Source of the DNA: Calonectria ilicicola
Lineage: Eukaryota; Ascomycota; Sordariomycetes; Hypocreales; Nectriaceae
Direction of reading: 5' to 3'
Length of the DNA stretch: 64,000 nt
Assembly: GCA_020809705.1 (NCBI GenBank)
Contig: CP085826.1
Coordinates: 3,472,001 to 3,536,000 of the forward strand
The notes beneath the pieces were generated by a model. The model did no database searches. It saw only the letters and a list, made by a program, of their open reading frames with translations, and had not been told where the DNA came from. Below are positions 1 to 12,489 of this stretch, piece by piece (position 1 is the stretch's first letter; every line of letters starts with the position of its first letter). The position numbers were made by a program, and so were the translations under genes.

Positions 1-212
1 CAGGCAATCGGCGGAACGTGGGGAGGCCCTTACCCGGCTTAGCTGACCGTCATCCCCAGACTCGGCTATCCGCGGGGAGCTATGGGAGTTATGACAGCAA
101 TGCCGACTGAAACCTTCGGCTTTACCTTTCTAACGAGTCCTCTTAATGTACCGAGTCGGCCCAAGATGACGCTGTCTTCTTTTCCATCTTCCAGACCCAA
201 TTGCCAGCTATC

Positions 213-1730
213 ATGTTTGTCCAGCGCGGAACGCGAGCCCTCCAAAAGCAATGGCTGACGGCCAAGGGCATGAGCCGGATGGCCATGACATCACGGCCAT
301 TGCACAACACGTCTGCCCGGTGGTTCAGCGAGTCCCGACGGTTGATGGCCATCAAGCCAGTATTACTTGCCGACATTGGAGAAGGTATGCGATGCTCTCT
401 GCAATGGCACCATTGTCCGTTTAAAACGACGCCAGACTAACAGCCAACAGGTATTGTCGAATGTGAGGTCATACAGTGGTTCGTTGAACCTGGCGCCCGC
501 GTCGAAGAATTCTCCCCGCTCTGCGAGGTCCAAAGCGATAAGGCCTCCGTAGAAATTACCAGTCGATTTTCGGGTGTCGTGAAGAAGCTATACTATGAGG
601 CTGGCGAAATGGCCAAGGTGGGCAAGCCGTTCGTCGACATCGATATCGAGGGCCAGGCCAAGCTTGATGACGTCGAGCCGCCGGCAGCCAAGCAACCCAC
701 ACAGGAAACCGCTGTCCCGACTCCAGTTTCCATCCCAGTAGAGACTACGGAAGATATCCTTTCGCAAGAGCCTACGCCTGCCCCAGCACCCAAGGAGAAA
801 GGCAAATGCGCTAGCCTCGCCACTCCAGCGGTCAGGCACCTATCCAAGGAGCTCAATATTGACATCCTAGAAATCGACGGGACTGGCAAGGATGGAAGAG
901 TTCTGAAAGAAGACATTTATAAATTTGTCAAGGCTAGAGATGCTGCTGGTCAATCGTCACCGTCCATTGCACCGGCAATCAATCAAGATACATCGGTCCA
1001 GGCAGAGACAGTGGTGCCACTGTCCAACACAGAACTACAAATGTTCAAAACCATGTCTCGCTCTCTCACAATCCCACACTTTCTTTACGCCGACGAGGTT
1101 GACTTTTCTAATCTCGTGGGTTTACGACAGCGTCTCAACCGCGTGCTACCCCAAAGCCCGGCAGCTGGCCAACCTACCAAGCTATCCTACCTTCCCTTCA
1201 TCATCAAAGCTGTTTCTCTGGCGCTTAACCAGTACCCTATGCTCAATTCGAGAGTGGATACAGACCCCAAGACGAATAAGCCATGCATGGTCTATCGCTC
1301 ACAACACAATATCGGAATTGCAATGGATACGCCCCGAGGCTTGGTGGTGCCTGTCATCAAGAATGTCGGCAACCTCAACATCATGTCAATCGCTGCAGAA
1401 TTAGTCCGATTACAGAGTCTGGCACAAGAAGGCAAGCTAACACCTGCCGACTTTACCGGAGGAACAATTACCGTATCCAACATTGGCAACATCGGTGGCA
1501 CATATGTCAGCCCAGTCATTGTGGAGCGAGAGGTGGCCATCTTGGGCATTGGGCGGATGCGCACCGTGCCAGCATTTGATGAAGCAGACCAGGTCATTAA
1601 AAAGCAAGTCTGCAACTTCAGCTGGAGTGCTGACCATCGGGTCATTGACGGCGCCACCATGGCGCGGGCGGCTGAGGTGGTTCGCTCAATTGTAGAAAAC
1701 CCCGATCTCATCATGCTCCAACTCTCTTAG
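213..1730 (+). CDS. DBT: Branched-chain 2-oxoacid dehydrogenase E2 (dihydrolipoyl transacylase), mitochondrial
   Basis: Exons 213-384 and 451-1730; the 66-nt intron (gtatgc...cag) splits the Gly of the LADIGEG motif. The product is 483 aa. Visible in order: an Arg/Ser-rich mitochondrial presequence (about residues 1-45), a lipoyl domain with the attachment Lys at residue 88 in SDKASVEI, a Pro/Thr/Ala-rich linker, an E3/E1-binding domain (ATPAVRHLSKELNI...DGRVLKEDI), and the 2-oxoacid acyltransferase core ending with HRVIDG (His453, Asp457). The family transfers branched acyl groups from E1 to CoA in Val/Leu/Ile catabolism in the mitochondrial matrix. The LADIGEGIVECEVIQWF start is typical of branched-chain rather than pyruvate E2. 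The first ATG of the frame is used; a TTG lies just upstream. Family call is firm; substrate specificity rests on motif resemblance. Confidence 0.95.
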
Positions 1731-4120
1731 AAACTGCTGGAATTGTGTTGAAGGGTAAAAGGGCACATGGGCTCATTGCTGGTTGTTGATTTCTGTCGTG
1801 AGTTGCGCAAGAAGGTGTACTTGTTGGATCTATTCTTATACAGGCGGTGTAGCTAGGCGTATATACATGGTGCCAATAAAGAGATTAATGATTCCCCGAC
1901 TCTTTATTTTCCTTAACCACAGCGATTTCCGTAGCCAGAAGCCATTTTTCAAGCCAGAAGATCTACAAGTAATCAAATCCAAGCCAACAAAGACAGCAAA
2001 AAAAAAAAAAAAAAAACACACAAGCTCTTTAAAGTTGATTCGAGATACTTCGGTCTCATGATTTTCTAAGATAGACGTTCTGGAGGCTTAAAGAACCCAT
2101 CTTCCCGTTTTGGCTTTGCCGTGGAGCAATTAGCCTTGATTATCAATAAGCAACTTCAATTCATTGTTGAGTTCTTGCATGGCAATGGCCATAGCCGTGC
2201 AATGCCGAGTTGGGCACTTACCCATCTTTTTTTTTGGAGACTTCAGGCTACCTGCACTCCAACATGCCCTGTAAAGTGACACCAAACATTGCAACGTAGG
2301 AGTGGCTCATATATATCTGGCACCGACCACTCCGCGTTTACGTGTTTGTCTGTCGGTGTTTGTAGGGCGATCCTTTATGTTGATAATGGATAGGTGTTTA
2401 GCTAAACCTCTCTACATATACAGTGACGTACCACGCAGGTCATCATCGTCATCATGGCTGACAGCGCAGGCATAGCATTGAAACATTGCAGTACTTTTTC
2501 GGTTTTGTGGGGAGTGGACTTGCTAAATGTGAGACGTTGCACTGTGTCGGACGGTGTGTTTGTATCTTGCATCTCGACATGCTTCATTAACCTGTAAGTA
2601 TCGGAACGCCCATGTAAACTACATTGTTTCTGAAAAAAAGAAGAATTATTCTTAATTATGATAACACTACCCACAAGAAGAAACAGAAAGTGCTTGACAA
2701 TGATGAAGTCCAAGCAACTAATTCCACAACGAGTTACAGGGTAAGCCGAGGTCACTCTTGGCAAACTTGGCTAAATTGAGGGAGTTCATGCAGTAAATTA
2801 GGGGTGAGGAATGAAATAGTTTGGAGAAAACAAGGGCTTGTCGATAGACCGGCCCGTTACTGCTTTCCTTTGGATTAGAGTGCATTGAACCGGGTTTATG
2901 CCTGGTTCAGTGATGCAGTTGATTGTCGCTGACATCGCCATGACACCAGGTGGTCATGACCAACCCCCACTGAAGGTCTAGGTGCTGGGGATCCCGTCAT
3001 AAGCTTGAGTTCCTCTACCTTGCCACATACTACATGCCACGCTGCTGATCTTTCAAGCCAATGTGCACTTTCGATTGGCCACTCGGCGACAACGTTGAAC
3101 CGGCAGGATATGCACCGAGCTGCACGTTCAATCAGCTTGGGGAAGGGAAGGGCATCAGCAGCCCCAACGTCCCTTAGCGTTCGTCCGGTCGTGTTGGGTG
3201 TCCATGTTCATGCGGCCCGTCGAGCCACCATCTTGGTCGAGATACGCCTCCAGATTAACATGGCGACCTAGGTGATGCAGGCTGCAAACCTGCCTCGGAG
3301 CAAGTGCCATGCGTGAGGGGTAGATGGATCAAACGGGCGAGGGATGTGTAATTCCTGGCGCGGGAGTGGTCGGCGAGAATGACATGCACCTGCGAGGGAG
3401 CTGATTTACAGGGCGACAAGTGTGAAGTGGGTGCGCGACCGAGGGTTCATTCATGTCATGATTCTATTTGTCCATATCTGATGCAACGTATCTGATAGCA
3501 ACATGCGCCATGCAATATGCAGCTCAGAAACAAGTCGGGCATGATGACGAGGCGATGATGGTTATCCCACCTGCATCCCGCACATCTGCGTCAATGTTCC
3601 TGATCCCTTTTCCCATATCCTATATCCCACTTGGTCATCCCTAATTTTCCTCCAATCCGGGTAAGCAAAAGCGTGTCTCCCACCCTCCCTTACCCTCGCT
3701 CTCCTCCGCACCCCGCGCACGTTGCCGCCGCAGAGTGTATCTGTATGTCTTTCCACACTTTGGCGTGATGGCTCTAATTTAGTTGACTTGCGGGGGCGGC
3801 ATCCAACCCCAAGAGCTCGGCTAAGGCGGGTCGGAGACTACTCCGAGGAGCGGCCCAACACTCAACCTGATGGTTTGGTCCAACGCAATGTCAAATCGAC
3901 TGTAGGAAAAAAATGAATAAATTAAAACCGAAAAAAACTCCATGTCGAAGCAAGAACAATCATTACAACCTATAATGATAATCGACGTGAAACGCTAATG
4001 ACTCCTGGCTAAACCAAATTTTCTGCGAAGGTGGTACCACCTCAAAGTATGTGTTGTGTGACTTGACTTGACTTGGTTGTATTGAGCTGTGAATGAGAGC
4101 AAAGAGACCACGCAAGTCAT
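1731..4120. other. Intergenic spacer between convergent E2 and gluconokinase genes
   Basis: About 2.4 kb. It should contain both 3' UTRs. There is a 19-nt A run near 2000 and several A/T-rich patches. Open frames here (for example 2402-2764 on the minus strand) have low-complexity, non-family-like translations, and I do not accept them as genes. No tRNA or rRNA pattern was seen. Confidence 0.6.
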
Positions 4121-4882
4121 CTATAGTTCATCATCCGAACCAGTCATGGTCTCCAAGACGCTGGCCAGGGCATCTTGCTTAACGATGTCGATGGTGCGGC
4201 TGACATCAATTGTGACGACGTCCTTCTCATCCTTGGTGGGGCGTTCAAGAATGTCGAACTGGCTGTGAACCATGTTGGCGCCCATGTAGTGGCCTTGGCG
4301 TGCTGAGACTCGGGCCAGGAGAACCTCTTCGGGAGCATCCAGGAAGATGAAGTGAATGAGTAGACGGTGGTCAAAGTATGCGGCCACACGAATGACGTCT
4401 CGGTACTTGCGCTTGAGGGCGGAGCAGGTCAAGACAACGCCATTGGCTCCGTTGTTGATCTGGTGAATCGACTCCTCTCGCAGGGCTGTGAGCCAATCCC
4501 ATCGGTCGGCATCAGTCAGGGGTGTGCCATCGCGCATCTTTTCAACATTGGCGGGAGGGTGGAACTTTAACTCGTGTTAGTGATTTGTTTGCGAGACGGG
4601 GGGTTCTGGCGCGCCAGAGATGGGACTTACCGAATCGCCCTCAATGTAAGGCATGCCAAGAGTGTTGGCCAAGTACTCAGCAACAGTGCTCTTTCCACAT
4701 CCAGCAGGGCCGGTAACTAGCCAGATGTGATGGTAGTCCTCGGTCACCTGGCCATTGACGGCAGAATTCAAGGAAGAGCGAGGATTTGTCAGAGGCGACG
4801 GGGAGGTGGGGGTTGCCTGGAGCGAAGGTGGTAACGGAACAGAGGCCGGGGCCTTGTGGTTGATGGGGATTGGGGACAACAT
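4121..4882 (-). CDS. Gluconokinase (D-gluconate kinase)
   Basis: Exons complement 4882-4631 and 4564-4121; the 66-nt intron has donor gtaagt, branch ctaac and acceptor aag. The product is 231 aa. A P-loop GPAGCGKS lies at residues 58-65. After it comes YIEGDS joined across the intron to FHPPANVEKM, then GTPLTDADRWDWL, the CSALKRKYRDVIR segment and a VSARQGHYM lid region. These are the usual landmarks of the GntK family of small P-loop kinases, which phosphorylate gluconate to 6-phosphogluconate and feed the pentose phosphate pathway. The start at 4882 gives a 50-residue Pro/Ser-rich N-terminal extension. An upstream in-frame ATG at 5029 would add a further 49 unlikely residues. A CTGGGG at 5174-5179 fits a CreA-type carbon-repression core but could be chance. 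Confidence 0.92.
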
Positions 4883-7800
4883 GTCGAGGGGATGTGAAGG
4901 GTGTAGGTCGAGTTTGGGGCAAGCAGGGTGAGAGCAGAAGCAAGGCTCAAGGCTTCCTTTTGAGTTGTAGAGGAGAGGAACGGGTCGAAGTTGACGAGAT
5001 GGTAGCCGGAGGCCAAGTTCGGTGTACATGTGTATGTAAACGCCCAGGGCAAGAGGAGGCGTGTGTGAGGTGAATTCCAGACAGGAATTAAATCAAGATC
5101 AAGCAACCAAGGACCAGAGGCTCAAACGACCAAGTTGAAGCAGACAGTCACACACACGGAGGATGATAGAAATCTGGGGCAAGGGGGCGGACGAGAGGCT
5201 TCTATTATAAGGATATGACGAGAAAAATGGACATTTCAGGCTTCAACCCACGGGAAGAAAGCCGTGGCCTGGGCCTTGTACCAGTCCTCTACAAAACTTG
5301 TACATGGTGGCCGTACTGGCGCAAGTGACGTGGGGGAGTGTGTAAGAATTACCAGGCGCCGGTGGGCCGGGTCACTTGGTCGGTAGCTTGGGCGATGGGG
5401 ACCGGGGCGTCCGGGGGCACTGTCCAGAGAGGTAGGGGCGTGTGGAAGGCATTGGAGCGAATGAGGGCGATTGAATTGGGGGAGGCAGGGCAGGTTTTTC
5501 CTTTTGGTGTCCACTTTTGCGAGCCCATCCGCTCTTCAGCGGGCTTCTCTTTTGTTCGCCGTCGCCTTCTCTGGTGGATGGGACGCATGGATTGGCAGAG
5601 GGACCAGGGGCAGCAGGGGGGTGGACGACAGGGTGTAGGGGAGTAGAAAAGCCTGGAAATTGTCTCTGATCAACAAACCCCACAAACTGGCTTGCGACTT
5701 GACCTTGGGCGCGCAGGGGCAGCACCTCCAGACCGACATTCACCAGGGAATAGTGCTCGGGAAGACGAGCGACTGTCAATGAAGGCCCGGTGTGGCAGAC
5801 GGGAGCAGAGAGGTGAGACAAGATGACAATTGGCCACAAAACCTGGGGTAGGAATGAATAAGCGAGCATTGGACTCGGCATGGCAGTGTGGCAGTCATAG
5901 ATGCATAGATGAGCGCGTGGTTGTGCCTGTGTTGTCATTGTGCTGCTTTGTTCTTGGTCCTGTCCTTGCTTGTCCGTCTGCAGCCGCCCGGTCGGTGAGT
6001 GCTTCGGTGCCCGGTTGAGAATGTTGATTTTTTTTCTTTTCCCCCCCGAGGTCACGAGCACACCTATTGTGCTCCTCCCTCTAGCGGCGATTTGATGTCA
6101 CCATCAACAATCATTCCGGGGAAGGGCCCTTGTAGCGTGGCATCCTAGGCGCATCAGCGCTGCATGCAGTGGCTTCCGGAACGGGCTGGTGGTGAAGGGT
6201 GGGGTTTTGCTGGGTGTCGTGGACTCAGCCCAGACGCCTCCTTGACTGTGCCGCTGCGCCTTGACGAGTACGAGGTTTGTACACCACCCGTACTCTGCTG
6301 CAACCCGTCACGCACCGCGTTCTGCTGAGGTGTGTTGCCTTGACGCGGGGCAAAAGTCCGTTGTGATGGATCCCGAAAATGCATTCGAGACATTTCGCGA
6401 GGAATCCTGGAAATTGGACTGGGGCACTGGTGCCCAGGGGTGTCTGGCCCTGGACTGAATGTTTGCTGTCAGTGACTGAATTTGTGTCCTGTTCCATCCC
6501 CATTGCATCCCGCCCCTATCCTTAGTCCCGAAACGATTATCCAGCCCTTTCCGAGCCGAATCTTCGGTTCATCCATTGACATCTGGAAAGAAGCCCGAGA
6601 TTTCAGCCACCGTCGCATCTTTGTTAAAGCCATTTATTTCCCCGTGGTCCTTGACGCTGTGACAATTGTTGGTATCATTCGACAAAGGGACGATCCGATC
6701 TAGATCACTCTTCTCCAAATGCCGTTGGGGGAGCCGTCCCCCTCCACAGATGAAAAGCCTGCCTGCCCCCACTGACCATGGGCTCTGAACTGGGACCAGG
6801 CAATCACGGATGGCATCCCCGGCTATGGTCTTGTTACTACAAGAGGTCCGCCACGCGAATGGGCTCAAGTGACAGAGCCTAAAGACAGAGAGAGCACTTG
6901 GACCAAGGGCAGCTGGCTCCGATGGACGTCATGTTGCAATGGGGACAAAGACACCCTTGGCTGCTCAATCAGGAAAGAGGCGCCGGACGGACTACGCCGA
7001 ACTGCTACTTTTTTTGGTCCCACCATCGGCCGCTGGCGAGTGAGCTTTCAAATCCGTCTCTCCACGACACATACTGCACAAAACGACGGCAAAAAAAAAA
7101 AAGCTCGACCAAATAGCGGGAAAACAGGGCCAGCGTATGACTTCTTCGGGATGAACAGGGACAATGTCATCGCCTGCATATTCGTACCAAGTACCGCCCA
7201 GGTACTGCATCTGGCTTCTCTCCACTCCCCGCAGTTCTGCTGTTGGGGGCAGAGTGCGAGCCAGTGGGAAGCCGAGGATTTGAAGTCCCGCTCGTCAAAG
7301 AAGCCCTCAGAGCTTGGCAGCACCCCAAAAGACGGGACAACGCACACCCCTCCTCGACCCCACGCTTGTGGCAGTTTTTACCACCTCGCTGTGCAGCACG
7401 GCTCTTGCGCTCTAACATCTTAGGGAGAAGCTTGACAAAGTCTGAATGCTCATCGCTCCAGAGCAAGAAGGGGGAAAATCCCGAGTTGTCAAGCCCGCCC
7501 GCGCCCTGGTGCGGAGCTCAACAGCTTGAAGGAGCGTGGGGGTCACAGATTTCTGAAGGTCAGGTGGAGGGCTCGCCCCACAGAGCCGCGCACAGCCCGA
7601 GCACTCCCACTGGTCACTGACCTGGGTCCCGTTTCTATGCTGGGCTAAAAATGAAGAAAACTAATTACAGCACTGGGGATGAAACCGAAAAGCAATTTAC
7701 ATGTCTCTGATTTGAAATCTGACACAGGGTGCAGAAATGTTCTGAGACAGCTGGCGGCATAAGAATGGGTGGAGTTGACCTTCTCCCCTCCTGACCTGAA

Positions 7801-9782
7801 TCGCCTCGAGGTTTTGGTTTTGCCACGCTCTCTGCCAACAACAGGGTATACGGATACGGAGCGGGAAAGTGTCAATCTTCATACCCTCCATCCGGTGACC
7901 TCCATCCGTGGCCTCCATCCGTGACCACCCCCGGCTCAGGTACCTAGCCCGCCCATGGCGGATCCTGCCTCCCAAGGCGGCAATGTTTAACCTGCGCCGT
8001 CCATATCTTCCTGCTTCCCCGGCCGAATTCCCTGCCAGCGCCAACCAACCATGTTGACCTGTTCGGCTCGGGTGGCAGGTTAACATTCCGAAGCCATGGC
8101 TCGGTACCTGTTGTGGACACACTGACGGCGTCCGTTCTACTCTAGAATGCTTTCTTGCATTGTCGCCTTGCTCGCCGAGTTTCAACCCATGCTGACCTGT
8201 CGACACACCTTGACCGCTCATCCACTTTCTAATTACAGAGATCCATTCTTTCCGATTTTCTCCAAAGGTTGCAATTTAGCATTGTAACAATGAACCGGGT
8301 TTACATATCATGACCGACATATGTACCCGGACCTGCCATGCATCTCATGTCAGCTCATCGACGCAGCTATCCTTGGGATCTTCCTCAAATCCGATTCCCT
8401 GAAATCGATAAAGGTTTTTGGCGGACTTGCGTCTCCGCTATGGTGAAACTGGATCCAGCAATGGCTGCGTGCTAGACAACTCACGACCCATTCAGCCGCA
8501 CATTCCAGCATCCACCATTGATGAGTCGTCATGCTACCTGTCGCGTGCCTCGACGGCCCGGTGTGGGACATTTGATTTCCCCCTCGTCTTGAGATGCTTC
8601 TAGTTTATGAACGGTGTCAGGATCCTCCTTCCTCTCATGTACGCCACGCTGCTATATGTGTTTATATATGGGATGCTGCTTATGATGTCACTTTGATATA
8701 GCCTGACGACCCCTGGAGCCTGAAAAAGGAACTTCATAGTCGATGATTGTTTCCTTGGGTACCTCGGTGGACTAGTTATTAACATATTGGCGACTTGCGC
8801 ATTGGAATGACGAGTCACTCTTCACAGCGGCAAATATTCCTCTTTCGGACGACCTTATAACCTTTAGTAATACCCGTAGATATGACATGCAAATATTCAT
8901 GATATGATGCGTACACGTGAGCAGATCCCGCGGGGGTTAAAGTTAACCCCAATGCGGACTGAGTCGAAGAACCCTCAATTGCGGTTTTTGTGTAGTATTC
9001 ATCTTGTTGCTATGCAGGATGGATCTATGCAAATCCAAGCTCGACTATAGTAATTTTCTCTCCCATAGCCCAAGATGTCGTGCTTCAACCGGCAACGTGG
9101 TACAGGAGGGTACGCTGCCATCTGTCAGTGGTCTGCGAATAGCACGCAGTGTATGATTCCGATTAGGCAAGTGTACCTTGGGTTCAGTCCAAGATGCAAC
9201 ATTCCAAAGTAACCCATTGAAGACTTCTGCACGAAGTCACGAGACTTGGATATGTGGTTCCGGAAGTGCTGATGGAAGCAATGCAGTGACTACATCAATT
9301 GCCCTTCGGAGCAGTTGGATGCATTGGTTTCGTCATTGGCAAGGAGTCATTCTCAACCCGTCTTCGAGTAATAATTTGCCAATCGTAGCAGGTCCGCGAA
9401 ACACCCGACATCAGGCCATGATGCTCAAGCCCCCGCGGGTTCGGCTTCCAAGCCACAGGCTTGCCCCTCACTTGAGGTGGCTTGATTGACACCGAAGTCC
9501 TTCCATTAACTTCGAGGGGTGGCATAGGCGCGACATGTTTGGAGGGGTTGCCAAGATTAACACGCACCAAGTGTGAAAATGGAGCCTTGTCTCACCAAAA
9601 ACTGAGAAGCAGACACCCAAAAGCGGGGAAATTCCCACCGTTAACCAGCCAAATCAGGAAGTTTCCGCTTGCGCCTCACCAAAGGTCCCCGCGTTTGTCG
9701 CCTGGACACGTTTGGCAGCAGCTCCCAAGTGATACCCATTGGCCGGTAGTGAGCAGACGGCCACTGTAAATCGACCCTCACA
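4883..9782. other. Long spacer (4.9 kb) without a recognisable gene
   Basis: Upstream of both flanking genes (gluconokinase on minus, DPP III on plus), so it contains two promoters. The frames longest here (5372-6061 minus, 229 codons; 6869-7423 plus, 184 codons) are Pro/Ser/Arg-rich, do not resemble any family I know, and overlap other frames of equal size. It contains a tandem 13-mer at 7885-7924 and short A/T tracts. A non-coding transcript is possible but nothing in the sequence proves it. Confidence 0.5.
7885..7924. repeat. Tandem 13-14-mer, three copies
   Basis: Three adjacent near-identical units: CCTCCATCCGGTGA, CCTCCATCCGTGG and CCTCCATCCGTGA. The first has one extra G. It is a short minisatellite in a gene-free stretch with no visible function. 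Confidence 0.85.
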
Positions 9783-12489
9783 ATGATCTCCCCAGTCTCA
9801 CCGTCTTTCATTCTTCGAAGACTGCCTTCGCTCCGAATCGCAGCCTTCAAGCCGTCCATTCCCACTCGCCGCCGACTGCCACACTTTTCCAAATCTTTCC
9901 GACGAGGTCATCAGAGATTTTCCACCTCGGCCATCATGAATTCCCACGAGCTGGTCCACTACCTTGCCGACCAACCCCCCTCAGTTGTCCGGCTCGAGAT
10001 TGAGAAGCATTTCGAGGCTCTTACCGACAAGCAGAAGCGCTATGCCCACTTCATCAGCAAGTATGTCTAGCTACCCTTTCTGGCCGAGAGCTTCACCATC
10101 CTCCAAGCTCCCCGCCCCATAACTTACGCTTTCTCGCGTCTTGAAGCTAACCATTGGTTCTTAGGGCCGCTTTTGCTGGCACCAGAATTGTCTTGCGACA
10201 AATCTCTCCCGAGTCCGAGCCTATCTATGACTTGATTCTGGCCCTTCACAAGTCTGCCGGTGGTGACTGGAACTCTTTAGCCAAGAAGGCTGGCATTGAA
10301 GAGGATGAGGTCACCCGGTTCCTTGAGTACGCCGTTATGTTCCTTGGCAACAATGGAAACTACAAGAGCTTTGGCGATGCCAAATTCATCCCCCGATGCA
10401 GCGAGAAGAGTGTGGCGGCCCTTTCTGCTACCTCACCCGAGGCCACCAAGTTCTACGAGGCCACCAAGGGTGCCATCTTTGGTGCTGCCAACCCCGCCAT
10501 TATGCACCTGGGCTACCCCGATGATGGCCACATGACCACCTACTACCCTGATTCCTCGGATATCACGAAACCCGAGATCAAAGCTGTCTCGGACTGGATG
10601 GAGTCCAAGGGTCTGCTCCCTGAGAACAACCGTCTCCAAAAGCTTAGCGATGGCAACTTTGAGATTCTGATCGCTTCTGCCGTCTCTAGTGTTCCTGCCG
10701 AAGGCGGTGATATTGGCAAAGACACTCAATTCACTGTTGAAGATGGTCTCCTTAAGGGTAAGACAATCAAACTTACTTACGGAGACTACGGCGCTGAGAT
10801 GAAGGACATCACCGCCTATATCAAGAAGGCTGGCGAGAATGCCGACAACGAGACTCAAAAGAACATGCACGCCGCTTACAGCAAGTCCTTTGAGACTGGA
10901 TCTCTGGAGGCATTCAAGGACAGCCAGCGATACTGGATCAAGGACAAGGGCCCTATGGTTGAGTCCAACATTGGTTTCATTGAGACATACCGAGACCCCG
11001 CCGGAATCCGTGGTGAATGGGAAGGCTTTGCCTCCAGTGAGTTATACCAGTGCGTTTTTCCGACAATGTGACAAGAGCTAACAATATCTATAGTGGTCAA
11101 CCGTACGATGCTTCCGTTTTTGCGTAAAGACTGAATGAAGCTAACCTCTGCCAGTGGAACGAACTCGTGCTTTCGGTGAGCTCGTCGAGAAGGCTCCTAC
11201 TCTCATCCCCCTCCTGCCCTGGGGTAAGGAGTTTGAGAAGGACAAGTTCTTGTCTCCCGACTTTACCTCCTTGGAAGTCCTCACTTTCGCTGGTCAGTAA
11301 CTAGTGTGAACTTGATGGAACAAGAATTAACATTGTGCGCAAGGATCTGGCATTCCTGCTGGAATCAACATGTGAGTAAACTGGCACAATATTACCGAGT
11401 TCTCGGAAGCTAACTGAGATATAGCCCCAACTATGATGATATTCGACAGACCGAAGGCTTCAAGAATGTGTCTCTTGGCAATGTCCTGAGCGCTAAGGCT
11501 CCTAATGAGAAGATTCCCTTCATTCGCGACGAGGATCTGGAAGTCTACAAGAAGCAGCGAGATGCCTCTTTCGAAGTCCAAGTTGGTCTTCACGAGCTTA
11601 CCGGTATTTCATATACTCCTGAACTTACGAAGCCACATCTTTTGCTCACTTTGTGTTAGGTCACGGCTGTGGTAAGTTGTTGCAGGAGACATCTCCTGGA
11701 ACCTTCAACTTCGACAAGGCAAACCCTCCCGTCAGCCCTGTCGACAACAAGCCTATCTCCACTTGGTACAAGCCTGGCCAGACCTGGGGCTCTGTTTTCG
11801 GTAGCATTGCTGCCTCGTATGAGGAGTGCCGAGCTGAGCTTGTCGCTATGCACCTGAGCTGCGAGTTCCCCGTGCTGAAGATTTTCGGCTTTGGAGACGG
11901 AACTACTGACATTGATGGTGAGGCTGGTGATGTTCTCTACGCCTCATACCTCTCTATGGCTCGTGCTGGTCTCGCTTCCCTTGAGATGTGGGATCCCAAG
12001 AGTCAGAAATGGGGCCAGGCTCACAGCCAGGCACGATTCTCAATTCTGAAGTGCTTCCTCGAAGCCGAAGATGACTTCTGCAAGCTCGACTACACCAAGG
12101 AGGACCTTTCGGATCTTACCATTAAGCTAGATCGATCTAAGATTCTCACTGCAGGCCGCGATGGTATGTAATCTTCCTGATTTTTTTCTTTCAGAATCAA
12201 GACACTGATCAACAATCCAGCTGTTTCCAAGTACCTGCAGAAGCTACACATCTACAAGTCTACTGCCGATGTCAAGACTGGTACTGACTTCTATATCCAC
12301 ATGACTACTGTTGGCCTCGACTTCTGGGGCACCAAGGTTCGCGATATTGTCCTTGCCAACAAGCAGCCCCGAAAGGTATTCGTCCAGGCCAACACTACTT
12401 TGGACGAGGCCACGGGCAAGGTGTCTATTAAGCACTACGAGCCGTCACTTGCTGGCATGGTTGAGAGTTGGGCGGATAGGAACCTGTAA
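9783..12489 (+). CDS. DPP3: Dipeptidyl peptidase III (M49 zinc metallopeptidase)
   Basis: Eight exons: 9783-10060, 10165-11036, 11094-11102, 11155-11292, 11344-11371, 11425-11603, 11660-12163, 12221-12489. They sum to 2277 nt and 758 aa with all phases compatible. The enzyme removes dipeptides from the N-terminus of oligopeptides. The M49 zinc motif reads HELTGH (His498, Glu499, His503), and intron 6 cuts it between HELT and GH. The second zinc-ligand motif is EECRAE (556-561). The strongly conserved block [22 protein letters not shown] is assembled from exons 4, 5 (28 nt) and 6. Residues 1-51 are rich in Arg and Ser and look like a mitochondrial presequence. A second ATG at 9936 ([10 protein letters not shown]) would give the usual cytosolic start, so dual targeting is possible. 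The 9-nt exon 3 is discussed in the findings. Confidence 0.94.

Noticed and set aside
2402..2764. 120-codon minus-strand frame between E2 and gluconokinase
   Set aside because: No recognisable motif, isolated, in A/T-rich 3' flanking sequence.
5372..6061. 229-codon open frame on the minus strand
   Set aside because: Low-complexity Pro/Ser/His translation, no family resemblance, and equally long frames overlap it on both strands.
6869..7423. 184-codon open frame on the plus strand
   Set aside because: Translation looks random and includes a poly-Lys from an A run; no start context or intron structure supports a gene.
11037..11154. Single 118-nt intron instead of two introns plus a 9-nt exon in DPP III
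   Set aside because: It is in frame but deletes three residues from a region whose length appears conserved, and the inner acceptor, branch and donor are all well formed.
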